The notes: generated by a model not told the origin, from the sequence alone. A stretch of 54,027 bases of DNA from an uncultured Bacteroidales bacterium (GCA_937877455.1 CALFIU010000050.1:1-54027); one strand, 5' to 3'; shown: positions 1 to 9,013, numbered from the stretch's first letter. Numbers and translations: made by a program.

Positions 1-804
1 TGGGACACGGAGCAGATAAGCAGCGACATCTACTCTAACGACACCATCGGTGAGCCTAACATCACTATATCTGAGATTCGTAAGGCTTACAGCTCAGAGA
101 TATCCAACAGCTCGTACTCACTTGTCAATGACTACAAGGTAGTCGAGGGCATTGTGGTGGCAAACGACATTTCTGGTAACATATATCAGTATATTTACAT
201 TCAGCAACTGAATGACAACGGCGAGTGCAGTACTGACGAGGGAGGTATCGCCGTAGGCATCAAAGGAATGGGAGCCCTGTACTCTCTGTATCCAGTAGGC
301 CAGAAAGTACGCATCGCCCTGAAGGGGCTATACGTCGGCGGGTACGGACAGTCACCTCGAATCGGAATGCCATACATCAACACCAACGGAGCAATGCGCA
401 TGGGCCCAATGCCTCTGTCAATGATGAGAGAGCACGTCCGTCTCGTGGGCACTCCTCAGCCTGAGCTTGTCAAAGCGCGCGAGGTGTCAGCCAGCGAAAT
501 GAACTCCAACAACATCACGGACTTGACGCCAATGCTCGTGGTCTTGAACAACGCTGAGATCAGCGACGCCGGATGGCCTTACGCACATTGGGAGGTCGGC
601 GGTGACGTGTACTCAGAGTATCACGACATAAGCATCAACGGCACGAAGGTGTCACAGCTTCTGTACACTAGCACCAGCGCACAGTTCGCAGGCGACACAA
701 TACAGTCTGGGAAAAAGACCATATACGGACTTCTCAACCGTTACTCTTCAAGCTACCAGCTGTCACTCAGAGACTTAAACGATGTTATCGAACTAGAAAA
801 ATAA
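1..804 (+). CDS. DUF5689-domain protein, 5' end missing
   Basis: The reading frame is open from the first base of the window and ends at 804, so this is the C-terminal 267 residues of a larger protein whose start lies outside. The stretch beginning TISEIRKAY, then YKVVEGIVVANDISGN and the later VGQKVRIALKGL resembles the OB-fold-like DUF5689 domain found in Bacteroidota cell-surface lipoproteins and secreted proteins. That family has no known reaction. A GTG at 154 could be mistaken for a start, but coding sequence clearly continues upstream of it. Base composition is odd: G+C is close to half, with many CTG, GTC, ATC, CAG and CGC codons, while the gene starting 7 bp downstream is AT-rich. 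This suggests foreign origin or a different expression class. The family call is fairly firm; the function is unknown. Confidence 0.7.
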   Translation, partial: WDTEQISSDIYSNDTIGEPNITISEIRKAYSSEISNSSYSLVNDYKVVEGIVVANDISGNIYQYIYIQQLNDNGECSTDEGGIAVGIKGMGALYSLYPVGQKVRIALKGLYVGGYGQSPRIGMPYINTNGAMRMGPMPLSMMREHVRLVGTPQPELVKAREVSASEMNSNNITDLTPMLVVLNNAEISDAGWPYAHWEVGGDVYSEYHDISINGTKVSQLLYTSTSAQFAGDTIQSGKKTIYGLLNRYSSSYQLSLRDLNDVIELEK

Positions 805-811
805 AAAAAAT

Positions 812-1711
812 ATGAAACCAACACTCGTAGTTTTGGCGGCTGGTATGGGTAGCCGTTATGGTGGATTAAAACAAATAGACAAACTTGGTCCTTCTGGTCA
901 GGCTATTTTGCAGTATTCGGTATTTGACGCAGCACGCGCAGGATTCGGCAAAGTGGTTTTTGTAATTCGCAGAGATATTGAAAAAGATTTTAACGAGCTT
1001 ATTATAAGCAAGGTAAAGAAATCAATTGATGCAGAATATGTATTTCAAGATAAAACCGATTTGCCCGTAGGTTTTTCTTTACCCGAAACCAGAGAAAAAC
1101 CGTGGGGAACAGCACACGCAGTGTACGCAGCACGTACAGCGGTAAATGAGCCTTTTGCAGTTATCAATGCTGACGATTTTTATGGTAAAGAAGCTTACCA
1201 AACCATTGCACAATATTTTTCTACTTTGGATGCTAAAGATAGTGGAAAATATTGTATGGTTGGTTATCCTGTGGCTAATACTCTTTCTGAGTATGGTACG
1301 GTAAGCCGTGGTATATGCAACACCGATGCAAATGGAAATCTTACAGATGTGGTGGAGCGTACGAAAATTATAAGGGAAAATTCTAAAATTGTTTTTATTG
1401 AGGGCGACAGCAAAACCGAAATTGCAGAAAATTCTCCTGTTTCAATGAATTTTTGGGGATTCCAACCTTCGTTTTTTAAACATTTGGAAACTTATTTTAC
1501 AGAATTTTTGAAAGAAAATATCAACGCTCCCAAGGCAGAATTTCTTATTCCATGGGTTGTTGACAAACTTATCAAAAAAGGAGATGCTACCTGTAAAGTG
1601 CTAACTTCAAATGCAAAATGGTTTGGTGTTACATATAAAGAAGACCGTCCTGCTGTTGTTAAAAAATTTCAAGATCTTACTGATAGTGGCGAATATCCTG
1701 CTGATTTTTAA
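812..1711 (+). CDS. sugar-phosphate nucleotidyltransferase family protein
   Basis: A 299-residue GT-A-fold nucleotidyltransferase. The N-terminus carries the nucleotide-binding loop LAAGMGSRYGGLKQ (residues 8-21), followed by PSGQAIL and the metal-site region VINADDFYG near residue 118. Family members join an NTP to a sugar 1-phosphate to give an NDP-sugar plus pyrophosphate. This Bacteroidota subgroup is usually annotated only as nucleotidyltransferase, and the exact sugar cannot be read from the sequence. It starts 7 bp after the DUF5689 gene, so the two may be co-transcribed despite the sharp change in base composition between them. The length is normal for the family and no key residue looks missing. 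It could act in capsule or glycan precursor supply. Confidence 0.8.
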   Translation: MKPTLVVLAAGMGSRYGGLKQIDKLGPSGQAILQYSVFDAARAGFGKVVFVIRRDIEKDFNELIISKVKKSIDAEYVFQDKTDLPVGFSLPETREKPWGTAHAVYAARTAVNEPFAVINADDFYGKEAYQTIAQYFSTLDAKDSGKYCMVGYPVANTLSEYGTVSRGICNTDANGNLTDVVERTKIIRENSKIVFIEGDSKTEIAENSPVSMNFWGFQPSFFKHLETYFTEFLKENINAPKAEFLIPWVVDKLIKKGDATCKVLTSNAKWFGVTYKEDRPAVVKKFQDLTDSGEYPADF

Positions 1712-1727
1712 TAATTTTTAAATCATA

Positions 1728-1840
1728 AATTGAAAGTTGGACGTTGTATATTATTCTGCAATTTTCAACTTTCAATTTTCAACTTTCAATTTTCAATTTT
1801 CAACTTTCAACTTTCAACTTTCAACTTTCAACTTTCAATT
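1728..1840. repeat. degenerate TTTCAAC/TTTCAAT tandem repeat with inverted copy
   Basis: From 1761 to 1840 the sequence is a run of about a dozen 6-7 bp units (TTTCAAC, TTTCAAT, TTTTCAAT). An exact 12-bp inverted partner, AATTGAAAGTTG, lies at 1728-1739 and pairs with CAACTTTCAATT at 1829-1840 or 1766-1777. The repeat sits between two convergent genes and overlaps the last codons of the siaC-like gene. It could act as a bidirectional transcription end, and is also likely to be prone to slippage. Confidence 0.75.
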
Positions 1841-2209
1841 CATTATAATTTCAATAGGTAAATTTACCGCAAATTTTAAATCTTCTGCGTTTTCGAGCGA
1901 TGTTTCGTCGCCGTCTTCATAATACCATTTTATTGTTAGATTGCTACTTAGCGAAATTGATTTTAGTACGGTGAGTATGTCCACAACTTTTCTTAGCGAC
2001 GACGAATTGTAATATTCATAATTAAAAACAAACTCGGTGTGGGCGTTGCTTTCTCTGTTATATAGAGTTAGCCAATTGATTATGGGTTCATAAAATTTAT
2101 CGGTATCTTCGGGCAAAGAGCGTCCTGAAATGATGAATTTACCCATTTCTTTGTCAAGAACCACTCTCGGTGTGGTTTCTGTTGATTCTACATATAGTTT
2201 TTCAAGCAT
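1835..2209 (-). CDS. SiaC-family regulatory phosphoprotein (DUF1987)
   Basis: A 124-residue protein of the DUF1987/SiaC family. Landmarks are the N-terminal TPRVVLDKEMGKFIISGRS segment (residues 13-31) and the YEYYNSSSLRKV segment around residues 64-75, which holds the Ser/Thr cluster that the cognate kinase phosphorylates in this family. In Pseudomonas SiaC is phosphorylated by SiaB and dephosphorylated by the PP2C-like SiaA, and unphosphorylated SiaC activates the diguanylate cyclase SiaD. Here the likely kinase gene lies 100 bp upstream on the same strand, but no SiaA phosphatase or GGDEF gene is in the window. The downstream target is therefore unknown. The stop codon runs into the TTTCAA repeat. 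Confidence 0.8.
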   Translation of the reverse strand: MLEKLYVESTETTPRVVLDKEMGKFIISGRSLPEDTDKFYEPIINWLTLYNRESNAHTEFVFNYEYYNSSSLRKVVDILTVLKSISLSSNLTIKWYYEDGDETSLENAEDLKFAVNLPIEIIMN

Positions 2210-2309
2210 TTTTGTTGAAAATTTATCAACCGTAAATATATTTTTTTTGTTTATTAAAACAAAATTTTTTTTGAGATTTTTAAGGTGGACTTACACCTTA
2301 TATAATATA

Positions 2310-3401
2310 TTAGTTGTTGATTGTTGCCGTAAGTGAAAATAATTTTTCGTTTTGATTTTTGTTTGTAAAATCGTATTTTATTTTTTCTGAGCTTGTTCTA
2401 ACTATGTCTATAAGTCCAAGCCCTGAAAAAATTGATCTGTCGGAATGTCCGTTGCGTAGTATCTCTTTGTAATATTGGTTTAGTTCGTCAATATTTTTTG
2501 TAGAAATTTTTTGTAAATATTTTTCGAGTTTGTCGGCTTGTTCGTTGTTTACAGTATTTGATGCACTAATAGTGTAACTACCATTGCCACTGCCCATAGA
2601 AAATAAACCTTCGTGCCTACCGTTGTTTTCTACTGCATGTTTGGCTATGTTTTGGAGCATCTCTACCAATATGTGATAAACTTTGCGTTGTATTTGTAAA
2701 TCAGGATTTTGATCGTTGAGGTTGGTTTCGGCTAATTGTAACACTGGATTTACAGCATTGCTGTTAAAATCGCCTTGCATACAGATAAATCTGCCGTTTT
2801 GCTCCATTACTTGTTTTATTTTTTTTGCATGCGATATATCAAGTTCTTCGGTTTTTTGGGCTTTATCCATGTTTATGTGTAGTTGGAAATAAAAAAATGA
2901 ACGCTCATCATTGAGTTTTACAAAATCGAAGTCGAGTTTTTCTTTTGTTTTTCTTACCATTTCTACAAAGCCAAGCCCTGCACCGCCTTGTTTACTAAGT
3001 TGTTTGTTTGTAAGAATTTGTACATAAAGATTTTTTAAGTCATCGGCAGAAAGTGAGTTTACCCTTTCAAGTTTTTCTCGCATAGCTTCTATTTTGTTGT
3101 TTTCAACAAAATTGCCAGTTGTGATGAAAAATGTGCTTCCAATTTTGCGAACAATGAAAATTTCGCCACTATCAAAGTCGTTGCCTCTACCGCTAAGCCC
3201 ATAACGAAGTATGTTTTGGAAACTTTCTATTATCAAAAACGAGAGTTTGTTTTTTTGTCCTTCGCTGTCGTTTTCTTGTACGCTTTTGATAAGTTCGGTT
3301 GCCATTCCTAAAACTACGTTGTTAAAATTGCCAAGATAAATAAAACTTATTTCATCTTTGGCAAGTTCCTCAAAAAGTATTTGGTTGGTTATATCGTTCA
3401 T
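2310..3401 (-). CDS. SiaB-like protein kinase with two tandem domains
   Basis: A 363-residue protein built from two copies of the SiaB (DUF6272) domain. Copy one spans about residues 1-175, with an N-box-like IIESFQNILRYG at 57-68 and GGAGLGFVEMVRKTKEKLDF at 139-158. Copy two spans about 195-363, with LVEMLQNIAKHA at 245-256 and FSGLGLIDIVRTSSEKIKY at 325-343. SiaB proteins are GHKL-fold kinases that phosphorylate SiaC, and the usual form is a single domain of about 180-200 residues, so this is a duplication-fusion. The first copy keeps the S-F-Q-N and G-x-G-L-G features more clearly. It is probably co-transcribed with the siaC-like gene downstream and may act as an intramolecular pseudo-dimer. 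Confidence 0.7.
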   Translation of the reverse strand: MNDITNQILFEELAKDEISFIYLGNFNNVVLGMATELIKSVQENDSEGQKNKLSFLIIESFQNILRYGLSGRGNDFDSGEIFIVRKIGSTFFITTGNFVENNKIEAMREKLERVNSLSADDLKNLYVQILTNKQLSKQGGAGLGFVEMVRKTKEKLDFDFVKLNDERSFFYFQLHINMDKAQKTEELDISHAKKIKQVMEQNGRFICMQGDFNSNAVNPVLQLAETNLNDQNPDLQIQRKVYHILVEMLQNIAKHAVENNGRHEGLFSMGSGNGSYTISASNTVNNEQADKLEKYLQKISTKNIDELNQYYKEILRNGHSDRSIFSGLGLIDIVRTSSEKIKYDFTNKNQNEKLFSLTATINN

Positions 3402-3458
3402 TATTTTTTTGTTTTGCGAAAATTAAAAAAAACTTCGGCATAAAAATAAAAAAATGAC

Positions 3459-3466
3459 TAAATTTG
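3459..3466 (+). promoter_or_regulatory. Bacteroidota -7 promoter element
   Basis: TAAATTTG matches TAnnTTTG. It lies inside the first codons of the longest possible reading frame (ATG at 3454). Transcription would then start near 3472, so the true translation start should be one of the later ATGs at 3532 or 3544. No clear -33 TTTG is seen at the expected distance. Confidence 0.45.
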
Positions 3467-3531
3467 TGGAAATTATTTTTAATTTTTTTTCAACATCATT
3501 TTTTTTGTGTTGGATTTTTTTTAATGGAAAA

Positions 3532-6144
3532 ATGTATAAAAATATGATAATTAATTTAAGAAAATTTTTAACTTTTATATTTGTTTTTTTGTTTGCTATT
3601 GAGTGTTTTGCAACTCATAACCGAGCAGGTGAAATAGTTTATGAACATATTTCGGGTTATACTTATAAAATTATTGTTTATACTTATTGTTACACAGGAA
3701 CGCAGGCCGATAGAAATGCACTTGAGGTGGATTGTGGTGACGGAAAAACGATTACGGTTGAAAGAATATCACAAGTTTTGCTTTCTAAAGATTTACGAAA
3801 AAACATTTATACTGGTACGCATACATATTCAGGTCCTGGCACATACGTGCTTTATATGGAAGATCCAAATAGGAATGAGGGCGTAAAAAACATTCCAAAT
3901 TCGGTTAATGTGGTGTTTTCTATAAAAACAGTTTTGTCGGTAAGTGCTTTTGTAGGACATAACTCATCGCCAATACTACTAAATTCGCCAATGGATAAAG
4001 GGGCAATTAATCGTGTTTTTGTACATAATCCCGGAGCATACGATCCCGATGGCGATAGCCTTTCGTACAAAATTGCAATTTGTATGCGTGAGAATGCCAC
4101 AGAAATTGAGGGATATTCTTTTCCGCCAGTGAGCGATAGTATTTATGTTGATCCTATTACTGGCGATTATGTTTGGGACAAACCTACACAAGTTGGGTTT
4201 TACAATATAGCTATGGAAATAGAAGAATGGCGTAGTGGGGTTAAGATAGGGTCTGTTTTGCGAGATATTCAGGTTGAGATAATTGATTCTGACAATAAGA
4301 CACCAGAAATAGAAGATTTATCTAATTATTGTGTTTTTGCTGGTGAGCAAGTTAAATTTTCGGTGCGAGCACACGATCCAGACCCACGCGACAATGTTAA
4401 TCTTTCTGCCACTGGTGGTGTGTTTGTAGTTGATTATTCGCCTGCAGATTTTGTTGTTCCAAACAATAATAAAAATGATGTAACTGGATATTTTTCGTGG
4501 CAAACTCATGTAAGCCATATTCGTCGTCAACCGTATGATGTGCTTGTTAAGGCTGTTGACGATGATGACATTGTTCCGCTTACTGCATACAAAACGTCAA
4601 AGATAAGGGTAATTGCTCCTGCACCAGAAGTATTGACAGTACAGCCCACCAATAGTACAATTTCGGTGATGTGGAATAGTGGTGGCAACTATACTGCTTC
4701 GGGTTTTAAAGTTTATCGTATTATGGCAGACGATAAATATGAATCGGGTGCTTGCGAAACCGGATTACCAGAGTCGTCGGGTTACGAACTTATTAAAACT
4801 CTTGAAGGTATTAACGACACTGTATTTGTGGACGATAACGACGGCGTTGGACTTAAAAATGGATTTAGGTATTGTTATAGAGTAACAGCATATTTTGCTG
4901 ATGGTGTAGAAAGTATTGTTTCTAATAGAAAATGTGCTGTTTTACCGCGTACTACCATTATGTTTACAAAGGCTACCGTTAATTCTACTGACGAAAATAC
5001 AGGAGAAATTCATTTGGAATGGACACCGCCAGAAGAGTTTGACCAAACTGCTGTTCCACCGCCATACGCTTATATATTAGAGGCTGCTCATGGAATACGT
5101 GATGGTGTGTTTACCAATCCGATTTATTTTGACAAGAGCCTTGATGATACTGTTTATACCGAAAAAAATGTAGATACAAAAAACAAAGGTGGAATTTACA
5201 AACTTGCTTTCGCCAATTATGAAAACAATGGTTGGAAAGGTATGGGAGCCAGCGCGCAAACTTCAACTGTGTTTATATCGGCAGAGCCCGGAAGTCGTAA
5301 GATTACTATTACTCACGATGCTATTGTGCCATGGGAAAACGACACCTTTATTATATATAGAAAAGATGCAGAAAATGCCGATTTTGATTCGGTTGGTTGG
5401 ACAAAAAAAGGTACTTATACAGATTATAACCTTGAAAACGGTAAAACTTATTATTACAAAATGAAAACAATTGGGTATTATTCGGCAGAGGGTTTACCAA
5501 CGCATATAGAAAATTGGTCGCAAGAAGTAAGTGCTATTCCTATTGACACAGTTGCACCTTGTGTTGATTATTCTGTAAAAAGCAATTGTGATGATGTTTA
5601 TAATCTTATAACGTGGGGCTTAGATTCTGTTTGTGGAGAAAATGATGTTTTGAAATACACCTTATATTATAGTGAAACTATTGATGGTCCACTTGAAGAA
5701 TTGGAAGATTTTGAACCTAATATCTATGAATACAAACATTTTCCGACGCGTGGAATGGCTGGCTGTTATGTAGTGGCAGCCGAAGATTCTACTGGAAATA
5801 AAACAGTTGGGCAAGCCAAAGCATGTGTTGATATGTGTGAATATTATCGATTGCCAAACGTCTTTACACCCAATGCCGATGGAAAAAACGACCTTTATCA
5901 TCCATATCCTTACCAATTTGTTGACCATGTTGATATGACCATTACCAACCGTTGGGGAAAGGTGGTGTTTAAAACCAACGACCCAGATCTTAATTGGGAT
6001 GGAACCGACATTGATACTGGAAAACCATTGCCAGATGGCGTTTATTATTATCGTTGCACTGTTTATGAATATAGGCTTACTGGTATTGAGGATAGGGAGA
6101 TGGATGGTTACATAACCATTTTTTCAAAAAAAATAGATAAGTAA
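3532..6144 (+). CDS. T9SS type B sorting-domain surface protein (gliding-motility-associated C-terminal domain)
   Basis: A large secreted protein of 870 residues from the start chosen here. The ATG at 3454 also opens the frame, but a -7 element at 3459 and the better signal peptide after 3532 (hydrophobic LTFIFVFLFAIECFA) favour the later start. The mature part begins THNRAGEIVYEHISG, typical of Bacteroidota cargo with this C-terminus. Several PKD/Ig-like and fibronectin-III-like beta domains fill the middle. The last ~95 residues (LPNVFTPNADGKNDLYHP, WGKVVF, LPDGVYYYR) form the T9SS type B sorting domain, which directs export across the outer membrane. The ligand or role of the passenger is unknown. 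It is the first gene of a tight four-gene run, 3 bp before the TPR gene. Confidence 0.85.
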   Translation: MYKNMIINLRKFLTFIFVFLFAIECFATHNRAGEIVYEHISGYTYKIIVYTYCYTGTQADRNALEVDCGDGKTITVERISQVLLSKDLRKNIYTGTHTYSGPGTYVLYMEDPNRNEGVKNIPNSVNVVFSIKTVLSVSAFVGHNSSPILLNSPMDKGAINRVFVHNPGAYDPDGDSLSYKIAICMRENATEIEGYSFPPVSDSIYVDPITGDYVWDKPTQVGFYNIAMEIEEWRSGVKIGSVLRDIQVEIIDSDNKTPEIEDLSNYCVFAGEQVKFSVRAHDPDPRDNVNLSATGGVFVVDYSPADFVVPNNNKNDVTGYFSWQTHVSHIRRQPYDVLVKAVDDDDIVPLTAYKTSKIRVIAPAPEVLTVQPTNSTISVMWNSGGNYTASGFKVYRIMADDKYESGACETGLPESSGYELIKTLEGINDTVFVDDNDGVGLKNGFRYCYRVTAYFADGVESIVSNRKCAVLPRTTIMFTKATVNSTDENTGEIHLEWTPPEEFDQTAVPPPYAYILEAAHGIRDGVFTNPIYFDKSLDDTVYTEKNVDTKNKGGIYKLAFANYENNGWKGMGASAQTSTVFISAEPGSRKITITHDAIVPWENDTFIIYRKDAENADFDSVGWTKKGTYTDYNLENGKTYYYKMKTIGYYSAEGLPTHIENWSQEVSAIPIDTVAPCVDYSVKSNCDDVYNLITWGLDSVCGENDVLKYTLYYSETIDGPLEELEDFEPNIYEYKHFPTRGMAGCYVVAAEDSTGNKTVGQAKACVDMCEYYRLPNVFTPNADGKNDLYHPYPYQFVDHVDMTITNRWGKVVFKTNDPDLNWDGTDIDTGKPLPDGVYYYRCTVYEYRLTGIEDREMDGYITIFSKKIDK

Positions 6145-6147
6145 GAG

Positions 6148-7356
6148 ATGAAACAATTTTTGATAACTGCAGTTTTAGCGTCATCGCTTTTTGGTATGGC
6201 GCAGGCGCAAAATGCTGCCGATACAATAATGGATGTGCAAAAAGCTGTGTCTGCAATGGAAGAAAACTATTGCGATTCAGCCGAAATTTTTATGAGTAGG
6301 GCGTTGGCACAGCGTCAAACTTATCGCAGATTTTTGTTTATGGGCGAAATTTTAATGAAAAAACAAGAATATTCCAAGGCTGTTTCTGCATTGCGTATGG
6401 CGGAAAAAAACTTTCAGAATTGCGCACTGCTACCCCTTGCCGAATGTTATGCAATGATTGGCAATACTGATTCGGCATTTTATTTTTTGGAAAAATATTC
6501 GCAGAAAAATAACAAGTTGCCTTTACAACGAATAAGCGACGATACTTTGCTTTTTAACCTTAAACATTTGGAAAAATGGACAACTTGGGCAAAAAAAACT
6601 ACGTATTCGCAACTCGAAAATGATATTTTTTCGGCTGAACACTATGTAAATGCGCAAAGAACGGGGCAAGCGTTGGAAATTTTAGATAAAATTATAAAAA
6701 AATATCCATCGTGTCATAAAGCTTATTACTTACGTGCAAAGGCTTATGTTAGCGATCAAAACTATAAATCGGCTTTACAGGATATTTTGCGAGCTGTAAA
6801 ATTACGTCCTAAACAAACTGAATATCTTGAAAATCAGGCTAATATTTATTTTTTAAGTAAAAAATATGCACTTGCAGCACAAACTTATGTTTCTGTTTTA
6901 AAAATTGATGAATTTGCTATAAAAAATTATTATAATGCAGCTAAAAATTTTTATTTGAGTAGCAATTATGTTGCCGCTATCAAATACGCATCTATGGCTA
7001 CCCAACTTTATCCTAATGACGAGGATTGTATTTTGCTTTATTCCGAAGTATTGTTGGCTACAGGCGATGCTATTTCTGCATTAAAAGTTATAAATCAAGC
7101 GGGTATAGAAAAAAAATCCCCAGCGCAATTTTATAGGCTTAGAGGTTTGTGTTACTTAAAAACAGAAACATATAATTTTGCTATTTCGGACTTTTGTAAC
7201 GCTATAGATTTAAATAATTCATTAACAGATATTTATCTTCATAGAGGAATGGCATATTATCTTATGGGCGAAAAGGATTTGGCTCACAATGATTGGCAAA
7301 CGGCTTTGAAATTTAAACATTTTCAAGCAAATAATTATTTACAAAAATACCGTTAA
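6148..7356 (+). CDS. exported tetratricopeptide-repeat protein
   Basis: A 402-residue protein with a signal peptide (residues 1-20, cleavage after AQA) followed by alpha-helical TPR units over most of its length, for example around residues 170-235 (HKAYYLRAKAYVSDQNYKSA) and 320-385 (YRLRGLCYLKTETYNFAISD, IYLHRGMAYYLMGEKDLA). TPRs form protein-binding superhelices, so this is probably a periplasmic or outer-membrane scaffold. It starts 3 bp after the T9SS cargo gene and ends 2 bp before the YbbR-like gene, so it is co-transcribed with them. Its position next to a T9SS substrate hints at a link to envelope assembly, but no specific partner can be named. Confidence 0.8.
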   Translation: MKQFLITAVLASSLFGMAQAQNAADTIMDVQKAVSAMEENYCDSAEIFMSRALAQRQTYRRFLFMGEILMKKQEYSKAVSALRMAEKNFQNCALLPLAECYAMIGNTDSAFYFLEKYSQKNNKLPLQRISDDTLLFNLKHLEKWTTWAKKTTYSQLENDIFSAEHYVNAQRTGQALEILDKIIKKYPSCHKAYYLRAKAYVSDQNYKSALQDILRAVKLRPKQTEYLENQANIYFLSKKYALAAQTYVSVLKIDEFAIKNYYNAAKNFYLSSNYVAAIKYASMATQLYPNDEDCILLYSEVLLATGDAISALKVINQAGIEKKSPAQFYRLRGLCYLKTETYNFAISDFCNAIDLNNSLTDIYLHRGMAYYLMGEKDLAHNDWQTALKFKHFQANNYLQKYR

Positions 7357-7358
7357 AA

Positions 7359-8423
7359 ATGTCAGTAAGTATAAAAAGATTTTGCCGAATTATACGGGTT
7401 TTGTATCTTAAGGGAAGGTTTAAGATTAACCGAAAACTTATTGTATATATGGTTTTTGTAGTTATATCGGCAATTTTTTGGTTTATTAACAAAACAGGTT
7501 CTACTATTACAGCACAACTTGACTACGATGTGGAATATTTTAATTTTCCAAAAGACAAGCTTGTTTTACGACAATCTTCAACCTCTAATGTAAAAATTAC
7601 TGTAACAGCACTTGGAGCGTATTTGGTTGGCCTTCATGGAAAGATGCCGCCATTACGCATTGATTTGTCTAAGATAGAATCGTCGGCTTGGGAGTCGGGG
7701 GCTGATTCTACTATTAAACTTATTGTGGCTGATGCTATTAAATCGCAAATAGAAAACCAATTGCCGCTACATTTTAAGTATGTTGATATTAATCCCGATA
7801 CCATTTGTTTAGAATTTGGACAATCTATATTAAAAAAAGTACCAGTTGTATTAGATGCTGAAATATCTTATTATCAACAATTTAGAAATGCAAAACCTAT
7901 TTCTGTTTATCCCGATAGTGTGGATATACTTGGCAATATTAAGATAGTTGACACAATTAACGAGATAAAGACAGAATTTTTAAAAATTAAGGATTTACAA
8001 GAAAACATTACACGAAAACTAAAACTTAATACACCCGAAGGTATTGTGTGTAGTAATGTTTACACAGATTTGAATATCGAGGTTGAAAAATTTACCGAAC
8101 AAATCGTGGAACTATCTGTGCGACAGGTAAATGTACCCGATAGTGTTACGATGAGGATTTTTCCGCCAACAGTTACCGTTTCTTTCAATGTAGGTTGGAA
8201 AAACTATGGACGTGCTGCTTCGGATATGTTTTCTGTATTGGTTGACTATAAAGATTTGGTTGGTCAATCGGTAAAACCTAATATTCTGCCAGTTAAGCTT
8301 TTGAGAAAACCAGATTTAGGGCTTTCGGACATTAAGATAAAGCCAGAAGGAGTTGAATATCTTATAGAGCAGAATAGTAGTTTTAATGATAGTCCTATAG
8401 AAATTTTTGCAGAAAAAAAATGA
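7359..8423 (+). CDS. YbbR-like domain protein
   Basis: A 354-residue membrane-anchored protein. A basic N-terminus is followed by a single transmembrane helix (about residues 28-46, VYMVFVVISAIFWFINKTG), then YbbR-like beta domains (TAQLDYDVEYFNFPKDKLVL; later VYPDSVDILGN). Firmicute homologues (CdaR) regulate the c-di-AMP cyclase CdaA. In Bacteroidota, YbbR proteins often sit beside coaE as here, and their job is not established. The stop overlaps the coaE start by 4 bp (ATGA), indicating translational coupling. No cyclase gene is in the window. Confidence 0.75.
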   Translation: MSVSIKRFCRIIRVLYLKGRFKINRKLIVYMVFVVISAIFWFINKTGSTITAQLDYDVEYFNFPKDKLVLRQSSTSNVKITVTALGAYLVGLHGKMPPLRIDLSKIESSAWESGADSTIKLIVADAIKSQIENQLPLHFKYVDINPDTICLEFGQSILKKVPVVLDAEISYYQQFRNAKPISVYPDSVDILGNIKIVDTINEIKTEFLKIKDLQENITRKLKLNTPEGIVCSNVYTDLNIEVEKFTEQIVELSVRQVNVPDSVTMRIFPPTVTVSFNVGWKNYGRAASDMFSVLVDYKDLVGQSVKPNILPVKLLRKPDLGLSDIKIKPEGVEYLIEQNSSFNDSPIEIFAEKK

Positions 8424-9013
8424 AAATAATTGGAATAACAGGTGGTATAGGCAGTGGTAAATCTACTGTTGCAAAAGTTTTTAATTTTTATGATGTACCA
8501 GTTTTTACGGCAGACACAGAAGGAAAGATAATTTCTGATTGTAACCCAATAGCAGTGGAGTCTATAAAAAAACTTTTTGGCAATGATATTTATGTTGATG
8601 GCAAACTAAATCGCAAATCTGTGGCAGCACAAGTGTTTGAAGATAAAGATAAGTTGTTGCAACTCAACCAAATAATTCATCCATTGGTAAAACTGAGTTT
8701 TGATAATTTTTGCAACAAAAATGCTAACAAAAGTTTTGTTGCCATAGAAAGCGCAATTCTTATAGAGAGTGGTTTTTATAATTTTGTAGATTTTAGTGTA
8801 ATGGTTTCTGCGCCAGAAAGTTTGCGAATAAAACGAGTAGTATTGCGCGACGGACTTACTCCATTTCAGGTGGAAAGTAGAATTAACAATCAATTACAGG
8901 AAGTTGTTATGGAAAAATTTTGTAAGTATAAAATTTTAAACGATGATAAAAGTCTTATAACACCGCAGGTGAAAAAAATTTTAGATATTTTTTCGCATAT
9001 AAAAAATTCATAA
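8420..9013 (+). CDS. coaE: dephospho-CoA kinase
   Basis: A 197-residue P-loop kinase that phosphorylates the 3'-hydroxyl of dephospho-CoA with ATP, the last step of coenzyme A synthesis in the cytosol. The Walker A loop GGIGSGKST is at residues 8-16, the acceptor/lid region HPLV near residue 90, and the arginine-rich lid segment RIKRVVLRDGL around 135-145. The length is normal for CoaE. It is the last gene of the run that starts with the T9SS cargo protein and overlaps the YbbR-like gene by 4 bp. Confidence 0.92.
   Translation: MKIIGITGGIGSGKSTVAKVFNFYDVPVFTADTEGKIISDCNPIAVESIKKLFGNDIYVDGKLNRKSVAAQVFEDKDKLLQLNQIIHPLVKLSFDNFCNKNANKSFVAIESAILIESGFYNFVDFSVMVSAPESLRIKRVVLRDGLTPFQVESRINNQLQEVVMEKFCKYKILNDDKSLITPQVKKILDIFSHIKNS

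Noticed and set aside
1761..1840. CRISPR-like array
   Set aside because: Units are only 6-7 bp, adjoining and degenerate, with no unique spacers of constant length and no cas genes in the window.
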